DNA of 64,000 bases from a bacterium (Candidatus Blackallbacteria) CG13_big_fil_rev_8_21_14_2_50_49_14 (GCA_002783405.1 PFGG01000080.1:159046-223045), one strand, 5' to 3'; counted from the stretch's first letter, positions 45,677 through 55,042 are shown. The notes: generated by a model not told the origin, from the letters alone. Made by a program: numbers and translations.

Positions 45677-45997
45677 TCAGCGCAGATAGGGGCTTACCCG
45701 AGAGGTGAGAATTTTGATCAGAGCGGGATCCATATAACGGTAGCGGTCAGCAATATCGAGACAGATTAGTTTTTTGTCTTTTAAAAGGTTTTTATATTTT
45801 GACATGACTTTGTTCCGCTGATTTTTTTCCATGACAAAGAGTATATCTGCCCACTCAATCAGATCGCCACTGAGGGGTGTTTCAGCATCTCGGTTGATTC
45901 CACAGCTAAGCGCCTGCTGGCCGGGGTATGCAGAGAAAAGGGCCTGGGCTGTGGGGCTTCTGAGTTTGTTTTTGCCACAGATGAATAAGAGATTCAT
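45677..45997 (-). CDS. Low-molecular-weight phosphatase-like protein
   Basis: 106 residues from the ATG at 45997; the frame is open upstream to 46138 but the added residues are not family-like and would overlap the thiolase promoter. MNLLFICGKNKLRSPTAQ has the C-x5-R-S phosphatase loop (Cys7, Arg13), as in the short bacterial LMW phosphotyrosine phosphatase relatives, and ADILFVMEKNQRNKV matches the family further on. The general-acid Asp in the C-terminal D-P motif is not clear (DIADRYRYMDPAL may supply it). Activity on protein or small phosphoesters is inferred. Confidence 0.8.
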   Translation of the reverse strand: MNLLFICGKNKLRSPTAQALFSAYPGQQALSCGINRDAETPLSGDLIEWADILFVMEKNQRNKVMSKYKNLLKDKKLICLDIADRYRYMDPALIKILTSRVSPYLR

Positions 45998-46124
45998 TTT
46001 TTCAGGGCTGTATCCGGTTCGTTTTGTTTTTGATCTTAGCATGCCCATGTGCTCTTTTTCTTCCCCTCGCTTTTCTGTATTCAGGTCTGAAATTGCTTCA
46101 GCCCCCTGAGGCCAGAGGCTGGGG

Positions 46125-46130
46125 TATAAT
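46125..46130 (+). promoter_or_regulatory. Perfect -10 box upstream of the thiolase gene
   Basis: TATAAT giving a start near 46137 and a leader of about 63 bases that contains GGGAG before the ATG. No good -35 box at the right distance. Confidence 0.5.
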
Positions 46131-46199
46131 GAAACCACTCTTCAAAATTCGGGCAAAGCGCCTGATTATCAGAAACAGAAACTGGGAGATTGACCCCTT

Positions 46200-47381
46200 A
46201 TGAAAGAAATTGTCATTCTGCAGGGTGCCCGCACCCCTTTTGGTCGTTTTGGCGGTGGCCTCAAAGATGTTCCCGCAATTCAACTGGGCGTAACAGCCGT
46301 TAAAGAAGCCTTGCTGCGTAGCCAGGTAGAAGCCGCCCAGGTTGATCATATCGTGATGGGCAATGTCGTCCAGTCAGGCCCTGACCCGATCTATCTGGCC
46401 CGCCATGTGGGCATTTACAGTGGCATGCCAATTGAAAGCCCAGCCTTGACCGTGAACCGTCTCTGCGGTTCGGGTCTGGAAGCTGTGGTGCAGGCCGCGC
46501 ATCTGATTCAGATGGATGAAGCCGAAATCGTGGTCTCAGGTGGCACTGAGAATATGAGCCAGATTCCCTATGTGATGCCCCAAGCCCGTTGGGGGTATCG
46601 CATGGGCAACAGCCAGGTACTGGACCTGATGACCACTTCGCTGATCGATGGCTATACTGGTCAGGGCATGGCGATTACCGCTGAAAATCTGGCTGAAAAA
46701 TATGAGATCAGCCGTGAAGCTCAAGACCAATTCTCTGTGCGCAGTCAGCAATTGGCGGGTCAGGCACAGCAATCAGGACGTCTGGCGAAAGAGATCGTGC
46801 CTGTGGCGCTCAATGATAAAAAACAAACCGTGATTGAGCACGATGAACACATGCGGCCTGAAACCACGCTTGAACAGCTGGCCAAGCTCAAACCTGCCTT
46901 CAAGGCAGGGGGCTCAGTCACTGCTGGCAATGCCAGCGGCATCAATGATGGGGCGGCTGCCGTGATTGTGACCAGCGCAGACAAAGCCGCTCAAATGGGG
47001 GTTAAACCCCTGGCCCGGATTAAATCCTGGGCCAGTGCCGGGGTTCCCCCTGAAATCATGGGCTTTGGCCCCGTGCCCGCTTCGCGCAAGGCCTTGGAAA
47101 GAGCCGGTCTGACAATTGACCAGATGGATATTGTTGAGATCAATGAAGCCTTTGCGGCTCAGTACTTGGCGGTAGAAAAAGCACTGGAACTGAACCGTGA
47201 CAAGGTCAATGTCAATGGCGGGGCGATTGCGATTGGGCATCCGCTGGGGGCTTCTGGCGCCCGTGTTCTGCTCTCTGCCATGCTGGAACTGCAGGCCCGC
47301 CAGCAGCGCTATGCGCTGGTCAGCCTGTGTATCGGCGGCGGACAGGGCATTGCCATGGTCATCGAGAACGCGGCGCTTTAA
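46200..47381 (+). CDS. Acetyl-CoA acetyltransferase (thiolase)
   Basis: 393 residues, the normal thiolase length. The acyl-enzyme Cys89 is in VNRLCGSGLEA, the GHPLGASGAR motif holds the active His, and the second catalytic Cys is in SLCIGGGQG. Of the biosynthetic acetoacetyl-CoA type (atoB/phaA-like), it condenses two acetyl-CoA or runs in reverse. No other fatty-acid or polyhydroxybutyrate gene is adjacent, so the pathway cannot be named. Followed 14 bp later by the J-domain gene. Confidence 0.94.
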   Translation: MKEIVILQGARTPFGRFGGGLKDVPAIQLGVTAVKEALLRSQVEAAQVDHIVMGNVVQSGPDPIYLARHVGIYSGMPIESPALTVNRLCGSGLEAVVQAAHLIQMDEAEIVVSGGTENMSQIPYVMPQARWGYRMGNSQVLDLMTTSLIDGYTGQGMAITAENLAEKYEISREAQDQFSVRSQQLAGQAQQSGRLAKEIVPVALNDKKQTVIEHDEHMRPETTLEQLAKLKPAFKAGGSVTAGNASGINDGAAAVIVTSADKAAQMGVKPLARIKSWASAGVPPEIMGFGPVPASRKALERAGLTIDQMDIVEINEAFAAQYLAVEKALELNRDKVNVNGGAIAIGHPLGASGARVLLSAMLELQARQQRYALVSLCIGGGQGIAMVIENAAL

Positions 47382-47395
47382 AGACCTGATGCAGC

Positions 47396-48577
47396 ATGGA
47401 TGACGCTGAAGATCTTTACGCTTTACTGCAGGTTCACGCCAAAGCCAGTCCTGAAGTGATCAAGAAGGCTTATTATACCCTGATGCAGAAAAACCATCCG
47501 GATCGGGGCGGGGATCTGCAGTTGGCGCAGCGTATCAACCATGCCTATGATATTCTCAATGATCCTGAGCGCCGCAAGCGCTATGACCTGTGGCGGGCTA
47601 AAATTCAACGCCAGCGGGAAATGGTCAAACAGGAACACGCGCAACAGGCCCGCAAAGCCAAAGAAAAAGCCCAGGAGCAGGCTGCTCTCAAGGCTGAACA
47701 GGCCGAGCTGAAAAAACTCGAGGGCAGTTTTCAAACCCCGGCCCTGTGGGGGCAGCATCTGGTCATGGCCGATGAACGTGGCCACCGTGTTTTGATCATG
47801 AACCTCAAGGGGGAAGTGGTTTGGAAATATGGCAAGCAGGTCGGGCAAAGTTTGAAAAAACCCCGATTGGCCCATTTTTCCAAAGAAGGCAAAATTCTGG
47901 TGGCTGACTGTGGTCAGCAGCAGGTACTCAAGCTCAATCTGAAAAAACAGACGGTCTGGAGCTATACCTATCAAAACCAGTCGGTGCAGATGCGGGCCCA
48001 GGCCCAACCTGCTTTTGTGGATGGCACTGAAAACGGAGGCATTTTAGTGACAGACACAGGCAACCGGATGGTTTTTGAAGTCACCCCGGATCACCAGATT
48101 GCCTGGCAGTTTAATGGGCAATTGGCCTTTAATCTGAAGCTTTCGCATTTATTAATCAAGCCTGAACTGTTTATGCCCGTTTCTGCCTTTGAGGTGGAGC
48201 CGGGTCTTTATTTGATCGCCGATCAGGGCAATGGCCGGATTTTACTGCTCAATCGCAAGGGCAAATTGGTCTGGATCTACCCCGAAAAGAAAAATGAAAG
48301 CCTGCGTGCTGTCAATTTTGCATATCGCCTGAAAAGCGGTAATATTTGGATAACGTCGGATAAACTGATCGAGGTGAATACCAAGGGCGAAGTGGTCTGG
48401 GAATACAGTAAACTCAATGACTCGGATATTAAACAGGCGTATCCGCTGACGGAGAGTCGCTTCCTTGTTGATTTTTCACATCTGGTGAAACGGGGAATCA
48501 ACCAAGAAATGATGATGCTGGATCACGCGGGCAAGATACTGTTTCGCCACTATTATTCCCAACACCGCTTTATCTGA
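47396..48577 (+). CDS. J domain fused to a beta-propeller
   Basis: 393 residues. Residues 5-66 are a J domain with the HPD tripeptide at 34-36 and the closing helix DILNDPERRKRYD. A charged helix (Gln/Ala/Lys/Glu-rich, 75-110) links it to about 280 residues with repeated ILVADCGQQQVLKLN, ILVTDTGNRMVFEV, YLIADQGNGRILLLN, and a V-V/A-W-x-Y motif per blade, the pattern of PQQ- or arylsulfotransferase-like propellers. J domains recruit and stimulate DnaK, so the propeller may bring a client to the chaperone. No signal peptide. I know of no characterised protein with this layout. Confidence 0.82.
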   Translation: MDDAEDLYALLQVHAKASPEVIKKAYYTLMQKNHPDRGGDLQLAQRINHAYDILNDPERRKRYDLWRAKIQRQREMVKQEHAQQARKAKEKAQEQAALKAEQAELKKLEGSFQTPALWGQHLVMADERGHRVLIMNLKGEVVWKYGKQVGQSLKKPRLAHFSKEGKILVADCGQQQVLKLNLKKQTVWSYTYQNQSVQMRAQAQPAFVDGTENGGILVTDTGNRMVFEVTPDHQIAWQFNGQLAFNLKLSHLLIKPELFMPVSAFEVEPGLYLIADQGNGRILLLNRKGKLVWIYPEKKNESLRAVNFAYRLKSGNIWITSDKLIEVNTKGEVVWEYSKLNDSDIKQAYPLTESRFLVDFSHLVKRGINQEMMMLDHAGKILFRHYYSQHRFI

Positions 48578-48656
48578 GAGAGAACGGGCTACCGATCGCC
48601 AGTCACGGGCATTTCCCGGCTGCCAGACCTGTAATTAAACGTGGAGATATGAAGGA

Positions 48657-51600
48657 ATGGAAAATACGAAGATCCAAACGCTCTGGAATATGTGTCTGGA
48701 GCTTAAGGAAAAGCGGCAATTGCTGCTTGAGCAATGGCGTACGACTCAGCATTATCTCGATAAAAAGCAAACCCTGCTTGAGAGTGAATTCAACAGTTTG
48801 CGTCAGCAAAACGGGGAGTTGGCCCAGGGTGTCGATTCGCTTTATGCCCAACTGGATCAGTTTCGTTCATTCTGGAAAAGTTATTTTGGAGAATTTCATG
48901 AGCTTCAACAATCCTTCAGTGGTCTGGGCAGCTCCTATAAAGAGTTGAATGCTTCGTTTGGCCATCTCTACAGTGAACTCTCTCATCTCAGTGAGGAGAT
49001 TCGAACCTTTACCTCCAGTTCAGGTGCCTCTGAACAAGACCTCAAAGATTTACAGGCCCGTTTTGAAGCCCAGCAGGAAAAACTCAAAACAGCCTATGCC
49101 GAATATGAAGCCCAACAGCAGCATCTTGACTCCTTAAATCAGGATAAGCTTCTGCAACAGGACACGATTGGTCAGATGCAGGTTGAATTGGAATCTCTGC
49201 GCGGCAATTTTTCTGATCTCGGTTCCTCTTTGTTGACCTTTCATCAGGAATTGAATTCCTATCGGGAAAAATGGCAACAGGAAAAGGCTGAGCATTTTCA
49301 GGCCTCGCAACAATTGCAAAGCGACCATGATGGGCTGCGCGAAGAACATGATCTGCTTCAGGGGCGTTATCTTACCCTGGAACGCGAACTCAACGAACTG
49401 CAGGAAACTCATGCAGAACTCAAAGAAACCCATGCGGGCTTAGCGGAACGTGACAGTGCCCAGCGCAGTGAAATTGAGGCCTTAAAAGCCCAGTTGATCC
49501 AGGCCCAGAACGAAATGGCGGAAGCTTCCGAGTTGGCCGGGCGTGCTCAGCAGGATCTGCAGAATTTAAGTGCGCAGATTGCAGACATTGATCATCAGGG
49601 GTTGGTCGACGCTCTGGCTGAGATGCAGACCCAATGGCAAACCTATCAAGCTGAACAGGCCGATCTGGCGCAAGCCTTTGCTCAATTAAAAGAGCAGCAG
49701 GCTGAAACCCAGAGTTCGCTTGAAATTGCTCAGTCTGAACTGGAAAGCCGCAATGCGGAGCTTGAAAAGGCTCAAGCTGAGCTTGAAAACCAAAACGCTG
49801 AACTTGAAACAGTCAAGTCTGAGCTGGAGAGCCGCAGTGCTGAGCTTGAAACCGCCAAGTCTGAGCTGGAAAGTCGCAGCGCTGAGCTTGAAACCGCCAA
49901 ATCTGAGCTGGAAAGCCGCAGCGCTGAACTTGAAACTGCCAAGTCTGAGTTGGAAAGCCGCAGCGCTGAGCTTGAAACTGCCAAATCTGAACTGGAAAGC
50001 CAAAGTGCTGAGCTTGAAACTGCCAAGTCTGAACTGGAAAGCCAAAGTGCTGAGCTTGAAACTGCCAAGTCTGAGCTGGAAAGCCAAAGTGCTGAGCTTG
50101 AAACTGCCAAGTCTGAGTTGGAGAGCCGCAGTGCAGAACTTGAAACTGCCAAGTCTGAGCTGGAAAGCCGCAGTGCAGAACTTGAAACTGCCAAGTCTGA
50201 GCTGGAAAGCCGCAGTGCAGAACTTGAAACCGCCAAGTCTGAACTTGAAAACACCAAAGCTGAGCTGGACAATCGGGGAGCCGAACTTGCTGAGGCCAGA
50301 CTCTCACTTGAAAGCCGCAGTGTAGAGCTTGAAGAAAAATCCGCTGAGCTGGCTCAGGCACGTGCCGCGCATGAAAAAGCGGTGGCCGAGCTTGAGACCC
50401 AATCCGGCCAAGTCAACGAACTCCAGCAAACGCTGAGTAAGCGTGAGCAGCAAATGGCTGGCTTTATTCAAGGCTTTGAAGACTTGCGTGAAGCCCATGT
50501 ACAGCTGGGTCACCAGATTGATGTTTTGCGCACACAATTGGGTCCTCAGCAGGAAGAACTGAAACTTTTGGCGCAGGAACAGCAGGATTTGCGCAAAGAT
50601 TTGAGTCAGCATGAAACCCAACTCCATGACTTGACGGCTCAGGTTCACGATTCTGCAGAAGAAGTGGGACGCAAAGAAAAGCTTTTGACCCAATTGGAAG
50701 GGTATGGCGAAGAATCTGATGCGATTCGCTCGGCCCGTACCGAACTGGTTGAAGAACTCAAGGCCGCCAAAGAGCGCTTAGAAGCTCTGCGTTCAGAACA
50801 GCACCAAAAAGAGCAGGAGCGTTCTGCCTGTTTTCAAACCTTGGAGCAGACCACTGAAAGCCTTGAGCAAAAGCAGCATGAACTGGAGCAGAGTGAGCAG
50901 GAGCTTCGTTATCGTCAGGAACACCTTGAGCAACTGGAAGCATTCCTACAGGGCTTGGAACAGGTTCCTGTCGAGCCAGTTGCTTTGCCTGCCCTTGAAC
51001 CAACGTCTGCGCCTGCAGAGCCCCAGGACTCAGCCGTTCTTCAGCAGCTGAAATCTCAGCTTGAAAGTGCGCAGGATAAAATTCTTTTGCTGCAGCAGGA
51101 ATTAAGTGAAAAAGAGGTGGCTCTCGAACAGGCCAATCAACAGGCGGCGGTCGATCATCTGTTGGATGATTTTGCTGCAGAAGCCGATGCCTTAAGTGAA
51201 GATGAATTGCAACGCCAATCTGATATTGATCTGGCGATCAGTGAAGAAGTCGAGCAAATTTCTTCTCTGCTTTCAGAAATTAATTTGGGAGCCTCGCATG
51301 CCTTTGAGGATGGCTCAGAGCCCGAGCTTTCACTTCAGGATTTTGATCTGGAGCCAGAATCGGCACCTGAAGAAGAGGGTTCTCCTTTTGACTTCGCAGA
51401 GAGCTCTCCTTTTGACCTTACAGACGAGGCGGCTCCGGCTGAAAAAGCGGCTCCGGCAGTCAAAGCCCGTCCGATGGTTTTGATCTATTCCCGCCAAGTG
51501 GATCCGATTCCTGAATGGCAAAGCCAGTTGAGTTCGTATTTGGATGAATATGCCTGTGATTATCAATGGCTGACGGGTGCTCAGCAGCCTGATTATGAAG

Positions 51601-51761
51601 CTGCTCCGGTGAAGGGCCTGGTCTTTTTGCTTGAACCCTCTGAGGCCTTGAATGAAGGGCTTTACCAAGAGGTTCAACGTCGCAATCTGCCTTTTATCAA
51701 GCACTATATCAGCAACCTTACCCGGCTTAAGATAGATATTTTGGATGCCTTTATCCGTTAA
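48657..51761 (+). CDS. Long coiled-coil protein with ten 14-residue repeats
   Basis: 1034 residues, start ATG with GGAG ten bases upstream. Residues 10-870 are almost entirely heptad-type coiled coil. Residues 388-527 contain ten near-identical units SELES(R/Q)SAELETAK. After an acidic linker (about 870-940) comes a small globular C-terminal domain (RPMVLIYSRQVDPIPEWQ to the end) that looks like a receiver or Rossmann-like fold without clear catalytic residues. It is likely a cytoskeletal or scaffold filament. Its last 17 bp overlap the next gene, which joins it to the SH3/radical SAM group. Confidence 0.82.
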   Translation: MENTKIQTLWNMCLELKEKRQLLLEQWRTTQHYLDKKQTLLESEFNSLRQQNGELAQGVDSLYAQLDQFRSFWKSYFGEFHELQQSFSGLGSSYKELNASFGHLYSELSHLSEEIRTFTSSSGASEQDLKDLQARFEAQQEKLKTAYAEYEAQQQHLDSLNQDKLLQQDTIGQMQVELESLRGNFSDLGSSLLTFHQELNSYREKWQQEKAEHFQASQQLQSDHDGLREEHDLLQGRYLTLERELNELQETHAELKETHAGLAERDSAQRSEIEALKAQLIQAQNEMAEASELAGRAQQDLQNLSAQIADIDHQGLVDALAEMQTQWQTYQAEQADLAQAFAQLKEQQAETQSSLEIAQSELESRNAELEKAQAELENQNAELETVKSELESRSAELETAKSELESRSAELETAKSELESRSAELETAKSELESRSAELETAKSELESQSAELETAKSELESQSAELETAKSELESQSAELETAKSELESRSAELETAKSELESRSAELETAKSELESRSAELETAKSELENTKAELDNRGAELAEARLSLESRSVELEEKSAELAQARAAHEKAVAELETQSGQVNELQQTLSKREQQMAGFIQGFEDLREAHVQLGHQIDVLRTQLGPQQEELKLLAQEQQDLRKDLSQHETQLHDLTAQVHDSAEEVGRKEKLLTQLEGYGEESDAIRSARTELVEELKAAKERLEALRSEQHQKEQERSACFQTLEQTTESLEQKQHELEQSEQELRYRQEHLEQLEAFLQGLEQVPVEPVALPALEPTSAPAEPQDSAVLQQLKSQLESAQDKILLLQQELSEKEVALEQANQQAAVDHLLDDFAAEADALSEDELQRQSDIDLAISEEVEQISSLLSEINLGASHAFEDGSEPELSLQDFDLEPESAPEEEGSPFDFAESSPFDLTDEAAPAEKAAPAVKARPMVLIYSRQVDPIPEWQSQLSSYLDEYACDYQWLTGAQQPDYEAAPVKGLVFLLEPSEALNEGLYQEVQRRNLPFIKHYISNLTRLKIDILDAFIR
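49818..50237 (+). repeat. Ten tandem 42-bp repeats
   Basis: Each unit encodes SELES(R/Q)SAELETAK; the fourth codon block varies between CGC (Arg) and CAA (Gln), units five to seven being the Gln type. Synonymous differences are few, so the array expanded recently or is kept uniform by recombination. Degenerate copies flank it on both sides. Confidence 0.95.
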
Positions 51762-52935
51762 ATTCCGTCATCTGGGGCGCTGGATCGCCTTGGGACTGCT
51801 TTTGGGAGCAGTTCAACCGGCCAGTGCCCTGGAGGCGGTCTTAAAAAAACGTCAGGATTTTTGTATTTTGCCACAAAAAACCTGTCAGCCTCTTTTTGCA
51901 CTCAATCAGGGTGAAAAAGTAGAGGTGCTTTCCCAGGGCAGTGAGCCTGAATGGCTCAAGATTCGCTATCCCCGCAATGCCCAGATAGGGTGGGTTCCCA
52001 CCAACAGCGTCGATTTAATTTTGCCAGATAAATTACAGTCCCAAAAAATCCACAGTTTTACAGAAAAATCCCATCCTGTTTGGATCTATTCAGCTGAGGG
52101 GGCCCGTATTCTGGCTGGAAATGAAGTTTTTCGTTTAGAGCCTGAAAAAGCAGAACTGTTTTCAGAGGGCAAACTTCGTTTTTTGAATTCTCATTCAGGC
52201 ATGATTTCACCGTGTTTTGGTGATCCTTCAGCTTTGCAATGCCTGGTGCGGCAGGAACTTGAAAAGAACAGTTTTCTACAGGTTCAAACTGAGAACAAGA
52301 ATGAGGCTTTTCCACGTTATGAAACGCTTTTGCATTTAACCCGCACGGATTTACCCCCGCAATTGGCTTTTTCCCCCTCTTGGGTGGTATTGGTCCAAGG
52401 GCAGGCTTTTTGGGGGGACAGTGTGATGGCGCTGTTTTCTGAAACCTTTCAGCCACGCCAGATACTTTCGAGTACGCGTGATTTGATTCCCTTCGTGCCT
52501 GGGGATTTGCGCAGTAAAATTCGCATGGATGCCCTGGAAATTGTGGCGCTTGAAAACAGGGGCATTGTGTACCTGGTGGCAGGTCAATTTGCCCGCAAAG
52601 AGAAATTGCTTTTGCGTTTCCAAATAACGGAAACACCCCCTTGGAAATATTTAGGTCAGTTGACCTGGCCAGAGCGCATTCCTTGGCAGGTGGGCAAGGC
52701 GCAACCGAGAATTCGGGTGGTTTCTCAGGGTGAGGATACCTGGCTGGCGCTTGCACCTGCTGCAGAGCCTGAAAACTTTGAGTTGTTTTTCTTTTCGGTG
52801 ACAGGTGCGCCGCTCCTGCATGAAGCGGTGCCGCAACTGCGTGACCTGTGGTTGGATCCGCAAAATCGGCTGTGGATTTTAGCGGGTGACAGTTTGCTGC
52901 AAAAAAAGGTTGTGTTTGAGGCCAAGTCCCAGTGA
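51745..52935 (+). CDS. Secreted SH3-like domain protein of unknown function
   Basis: 396 residues. The N-terminus SVKFRHLGRWIALGLLLGAV ends in a signal-peptidase site near ASA-LEA. Residues 35-85 resemble a bacterial SH3 domain (FALNQGEKVEVLSQGSEPEW, IGWVPTNSV). The remainder shows beta strands with repeated W and L (WVVLVQGQAFW, GIVYLVAGQFARKEKLLL, NRLWILAGDSLLQKK), possibly a propeller. Start overlaps the coiled-coil gene by 17 bp and the end overlaps the radical SAM gene (GTGA), a strong sign of a functional link between the three. Confidence 0.7.
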   Translation: MPLSVKFRHLGRWIALGLLLGAVQPASALEAVLKKRQDFCILPQKTCQPLFALNQGEKVEVLSQGSEPEWLKIRYPRNAQIGWVPTNSVDLILPDKLQSQKIHSFTEKSHPVWIYSAEGARILAGNEVFRLEPEKAELFSEGKLRFLNSHSGMISPCFGDPSALQCLVRQELEKNSFLQVQTENKNEAFPRYETLLHLTRTDLPPQLAFSPSWVVLVQGQAFWGDSVMALFSETFQPRQILSSTRDLIPFVPGDLRSKIRMDALEIVALENRGIVYLVAGQFARKEKLLLRFQITETPPWKYLGQLTWPERIPWQVGKAQPRIRVVSQGEDTWLALAPAAEPENFELFFFSVTGAPLLHEAVPQLRDLWLDPQNRLWILAGDSLLQKKVVFEAKSQ

Positions 52936-54227
52936 AAGATTTTTGGCAGCTTTCGCCGGAAACGGTCTTAAGAGCAGAAAAAGAAACCCTGCTTTGGTTT
53001 CATCGTGGCAGTAGCGAAATGCTTGAACTCGATTCAGAGGGTATTTCCACCCTTGGTAGGGCCTTGGCAGGCCAAAAAGCACGTGGTTTACGGGCCCGTT
53101 TCTTTTTGCACTATTTGCGCTGTCGGGATTTTCTGCGCGTGGGTTCTTATCAGGATTTAAACAGCCTCAAGTCTTTCACTGCAAAGCTTGAATCCCAAAG
53201 GGCTTTGCAGAGTCCTTTGCGGGCCTATGCTGCGCCTGAAGCCCTGCATTTGAGTTTGACCGATCGTTGTGATCAGCGCTGTGCAGGTTGTTTTTTCAGC
53301 CATCAGGATCAGAAAATGCCGAGTCGTTTAATGGATGAAGCTGTTTTTCAACGTGTTTTGGCTGAAGCGGTTGAACATCGGGTTTTTCAAATCGCATTGG
53401 GGGGTGGAGAACCGCTTTTGCATCCCCGTCTGGTGGAGATGGTCCGTGCCATCCGGCAGGCCGGGATTTTGCCCTCTTTAACCAGCAACGGCAACCCTTT
53501 AACTGAAAAATTGGCCCAGGATTTAAAACAGGCAGGTTTGGGACAATTTCAAATCTCTTTAAACGGTCTGCGTGAAGCCATTCATCGCCAGACCCGTCCG
53601 AATCATGCCAGGGCCTTGGCGGCCATTCAAGTGTGTCGCCAAACGGGTTTGCGCTGGGGTTTGAATGTTTTGGTCACCCGTCAAAATCTGACTGAACTAG
53701 AGCCGCTTTTCAAGTTTGCCCAGACCCAAGGGGCCTGGTCCGTAAATCTGCTCAGACCCAAACCCGCGCTGCAGGGGGGAGATTGGTTGGAAAAGACCCT
53801 TACCACGGCTGAAGAAAACAGAGCTCTGCAGAAGGTTTTGCGGCGTTGGCAAAAGAAAAGTCGGTTTTTACTGACCACAGATTCTTCCTTTGCGTTTCTA
53901 CGGGAAGGCCATTTAAAAGCATGGCAGGCTTCAGGTGTGCAGGGTTGCAGTGCTGGCCGGCAAATTTTGAGTATTGGCGTTGAGGGAGGGGTTTCTCCCT
54001 GCAGCCATGTTCCCTATGCGGAGACCTCCACCAGCTTTATGCAGGTTTGGCAGCAATCCGCGATTCTTGAACGCTTTCGCAGCTTAGAAGATCAGCTGCA
54101 GGGAGCTTGTCAGCGCTGTGAGCTGAAATCAGTCTGTCGGGGCTGTCGCGCGATTGTTTTGGCGCAGACCGGAGCTTTTGAAGGAGCAGATCCAGGATGT
54201 CCGAAACGCCTGTCTATTTTCTCTTAG
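52932..54227 (+). CDS. Radical SAM/SPASM enzyme with PqqD-like N-terminus
   Basis: 431 residues, GTG start overlapping the previous stop. The radical SAM cluster motif is C-x3-C-x2-C (Cys113, 117, 120), followed by GGGEPLLHP for SAM binding. A C-terminal SPASM region carries Cys in GCSAGR, SPCSHVP, CQRCELKSVCRGC and DPGC, enough for two extra iron-sulfur clusters. Residues 8-70 (LSPETVLRAEKETLLWF, MLELDSEG) are similar in layout to PqqD-type peptide-recognition domains. SPASM enzymes usually modify peptides or enzymes. No precursor peptide is evident nearby, so the substrate could be one of the overlapping gene products. Confidence 0.85.
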   Translation: MKDFWQLSPETVLRAEKETLLWFHRGSSEMLELDSEGISTLGRALAGQKARGLRARFFLHYLRCRDFLRVGSYQDLNSLKSFTAKLESQRALQSPLRAYAAPEALHLSLTDRCDQRCAGCFFSHQDQKMPSRLMDEAVFQRVLAEAVEHRVFQIALGGGEPLLHPRLVEMVRAIRQAGILPSLTSNGNPLTEKLAQDLKQAGLGQFQISLNGLREAIHRQTRPNHARALAAIQVCRQTGLRWGLNVLVTRQNLTELEPLFKFAQTQGAWSVNLLRPKPALQGGDWLEKTLTTAEENRALQKVLRRWQKKSRFLLTTDSSFAFLREGHLKAWQASGVQGCSAGRQILSIGVEGGVSPCSHVPYAETSTSFMQVWQQSAILERFRSLEDQLQGACQRCELKSVCRGCRAIVLAQTGAFEGADPGCPKRLSIFS

Positions 54228-55003
54228 CCCAGTTATTTACCTTAATGACCGCCAGTTTACGTCTGGCCTTGGCCTTTCTTGTGCTGGCGCTGCTCACCCT
54301 GCTGGGATCTGTTTTTTTTGCGCGGCAAGCTTTTCTTTTGCGCCTTTCCCGCTATTGGTTGGGTTGGGTGGCGGGTCTGGCCCTGGCAGGAGGGAGCTTC
54401 GCCCTTGCTGAAGTTCAACTTTTAAATTACGCCAACCCCTTTGTCTGGCAGGGTTTTTATCTCTCATGTGTGCTCTTGGGCTTGGGAGGCTTGTTTTTTA
54501 CGCTTGACCGTTTTTTGCCTGCCAAAGCAGTCTATTTTCAAAGCGGTTTGATTTTGATGGTCTTGGTCTGGGTGAGTTTTCATCCAGGTTTCTCGCGTTC
54601 GAATCAGGTTTGGCTGACGGTTGTGTTTACGCTGCCCGTGGCGCTGGCTCTCAGTTATTTTTGTCTTTGGTTGCCCTTGAAAGTTGAAGTAGAACGCTCG
54701 CTTCGGCATCTATTTCACGGGCTTTGGGGAGGATCTTCTCTGCTGGCTTTGGGTTTGTATGTTTTCTGGCTTTATCCGCGTGTATCTGGCTTGCCACCCA
54801 CTGGAGAGTTCTTTCCATTTCTCAATCTGTATGATTGGTTTTTCGTTGTTTTTATGATATTATATTCAGGTAATCTTTATATTGATTACTGGTTAAGAGA
54901 AGGAAAACGCCCCTTACTTCTGGCCTGGAATTATGGTGTCGTGGTCGCAGCGCTGCTTTGTCTCTGGTTTAATGCGTCCATTTTTGATACCCTGGCGTTA
55001 TAG
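54197..55003 (+). CDS. Polytopic membrane protein
   Basis: 268 residues with about seven or eight hydrophobic spans (LRLALAFLVLALLTLLGSVF, LLALGLYVFWLY, FFVVFMILYSGNLYI and others) and few charges. No transporter or enzyme family recognised. Start lies 31 bp inside the radical SAM gene, so the two are co-expressed. It could be the export or anchoring partner for a modified peptide (inference). Confidence 0.75.
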   Translation: MSETPVYFLLAQLFTLMTASLRLALAFLVLALLTLLGSVFFARQAFLLRLSRYWLGWVAGLALAGGSFALAEVQLLNYANPFVWQGFYLSCVLLGLGGLFFTLDRFLPAKAVYFQSGLILMVLVWVSFHPGFSRSNQVWLTVVFTLPVALALSYFCLWLPLKVEVERSLRHLFHGLWGGSSLLALGLYVFWLYPRVSGLPPTGEFFPFLNLYDWFFVVFMILYSGNLYIDYWLREGKRPLLLAWNYGVVVAALLCLWFNASIFDTLAL

Positions 55004-55042
55004 GTCCCCAAAATGCGATGAGATGGCAAGGAGCCCTGATAC

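Noticed and set aside
45998..46138. N-terminal extension of the LMW phosphatase-like gene
   Set aside because: The family begins at MNLLFIC; the extra residues run into the thiolase promoter.
49818..50237. Possible CRISPR array (regular 42-bp repeats)
   Set aside because: There are no unique spacers; units are directly adjacent, in frame and coding.
49686..50361. Long repetitive open frames on both strands over the coiled-coil gene
   Set aside because: They mirror the 42-bp repeats of the plus-strand gene; their proteins are low-complexity reversals with no ribosome sites.
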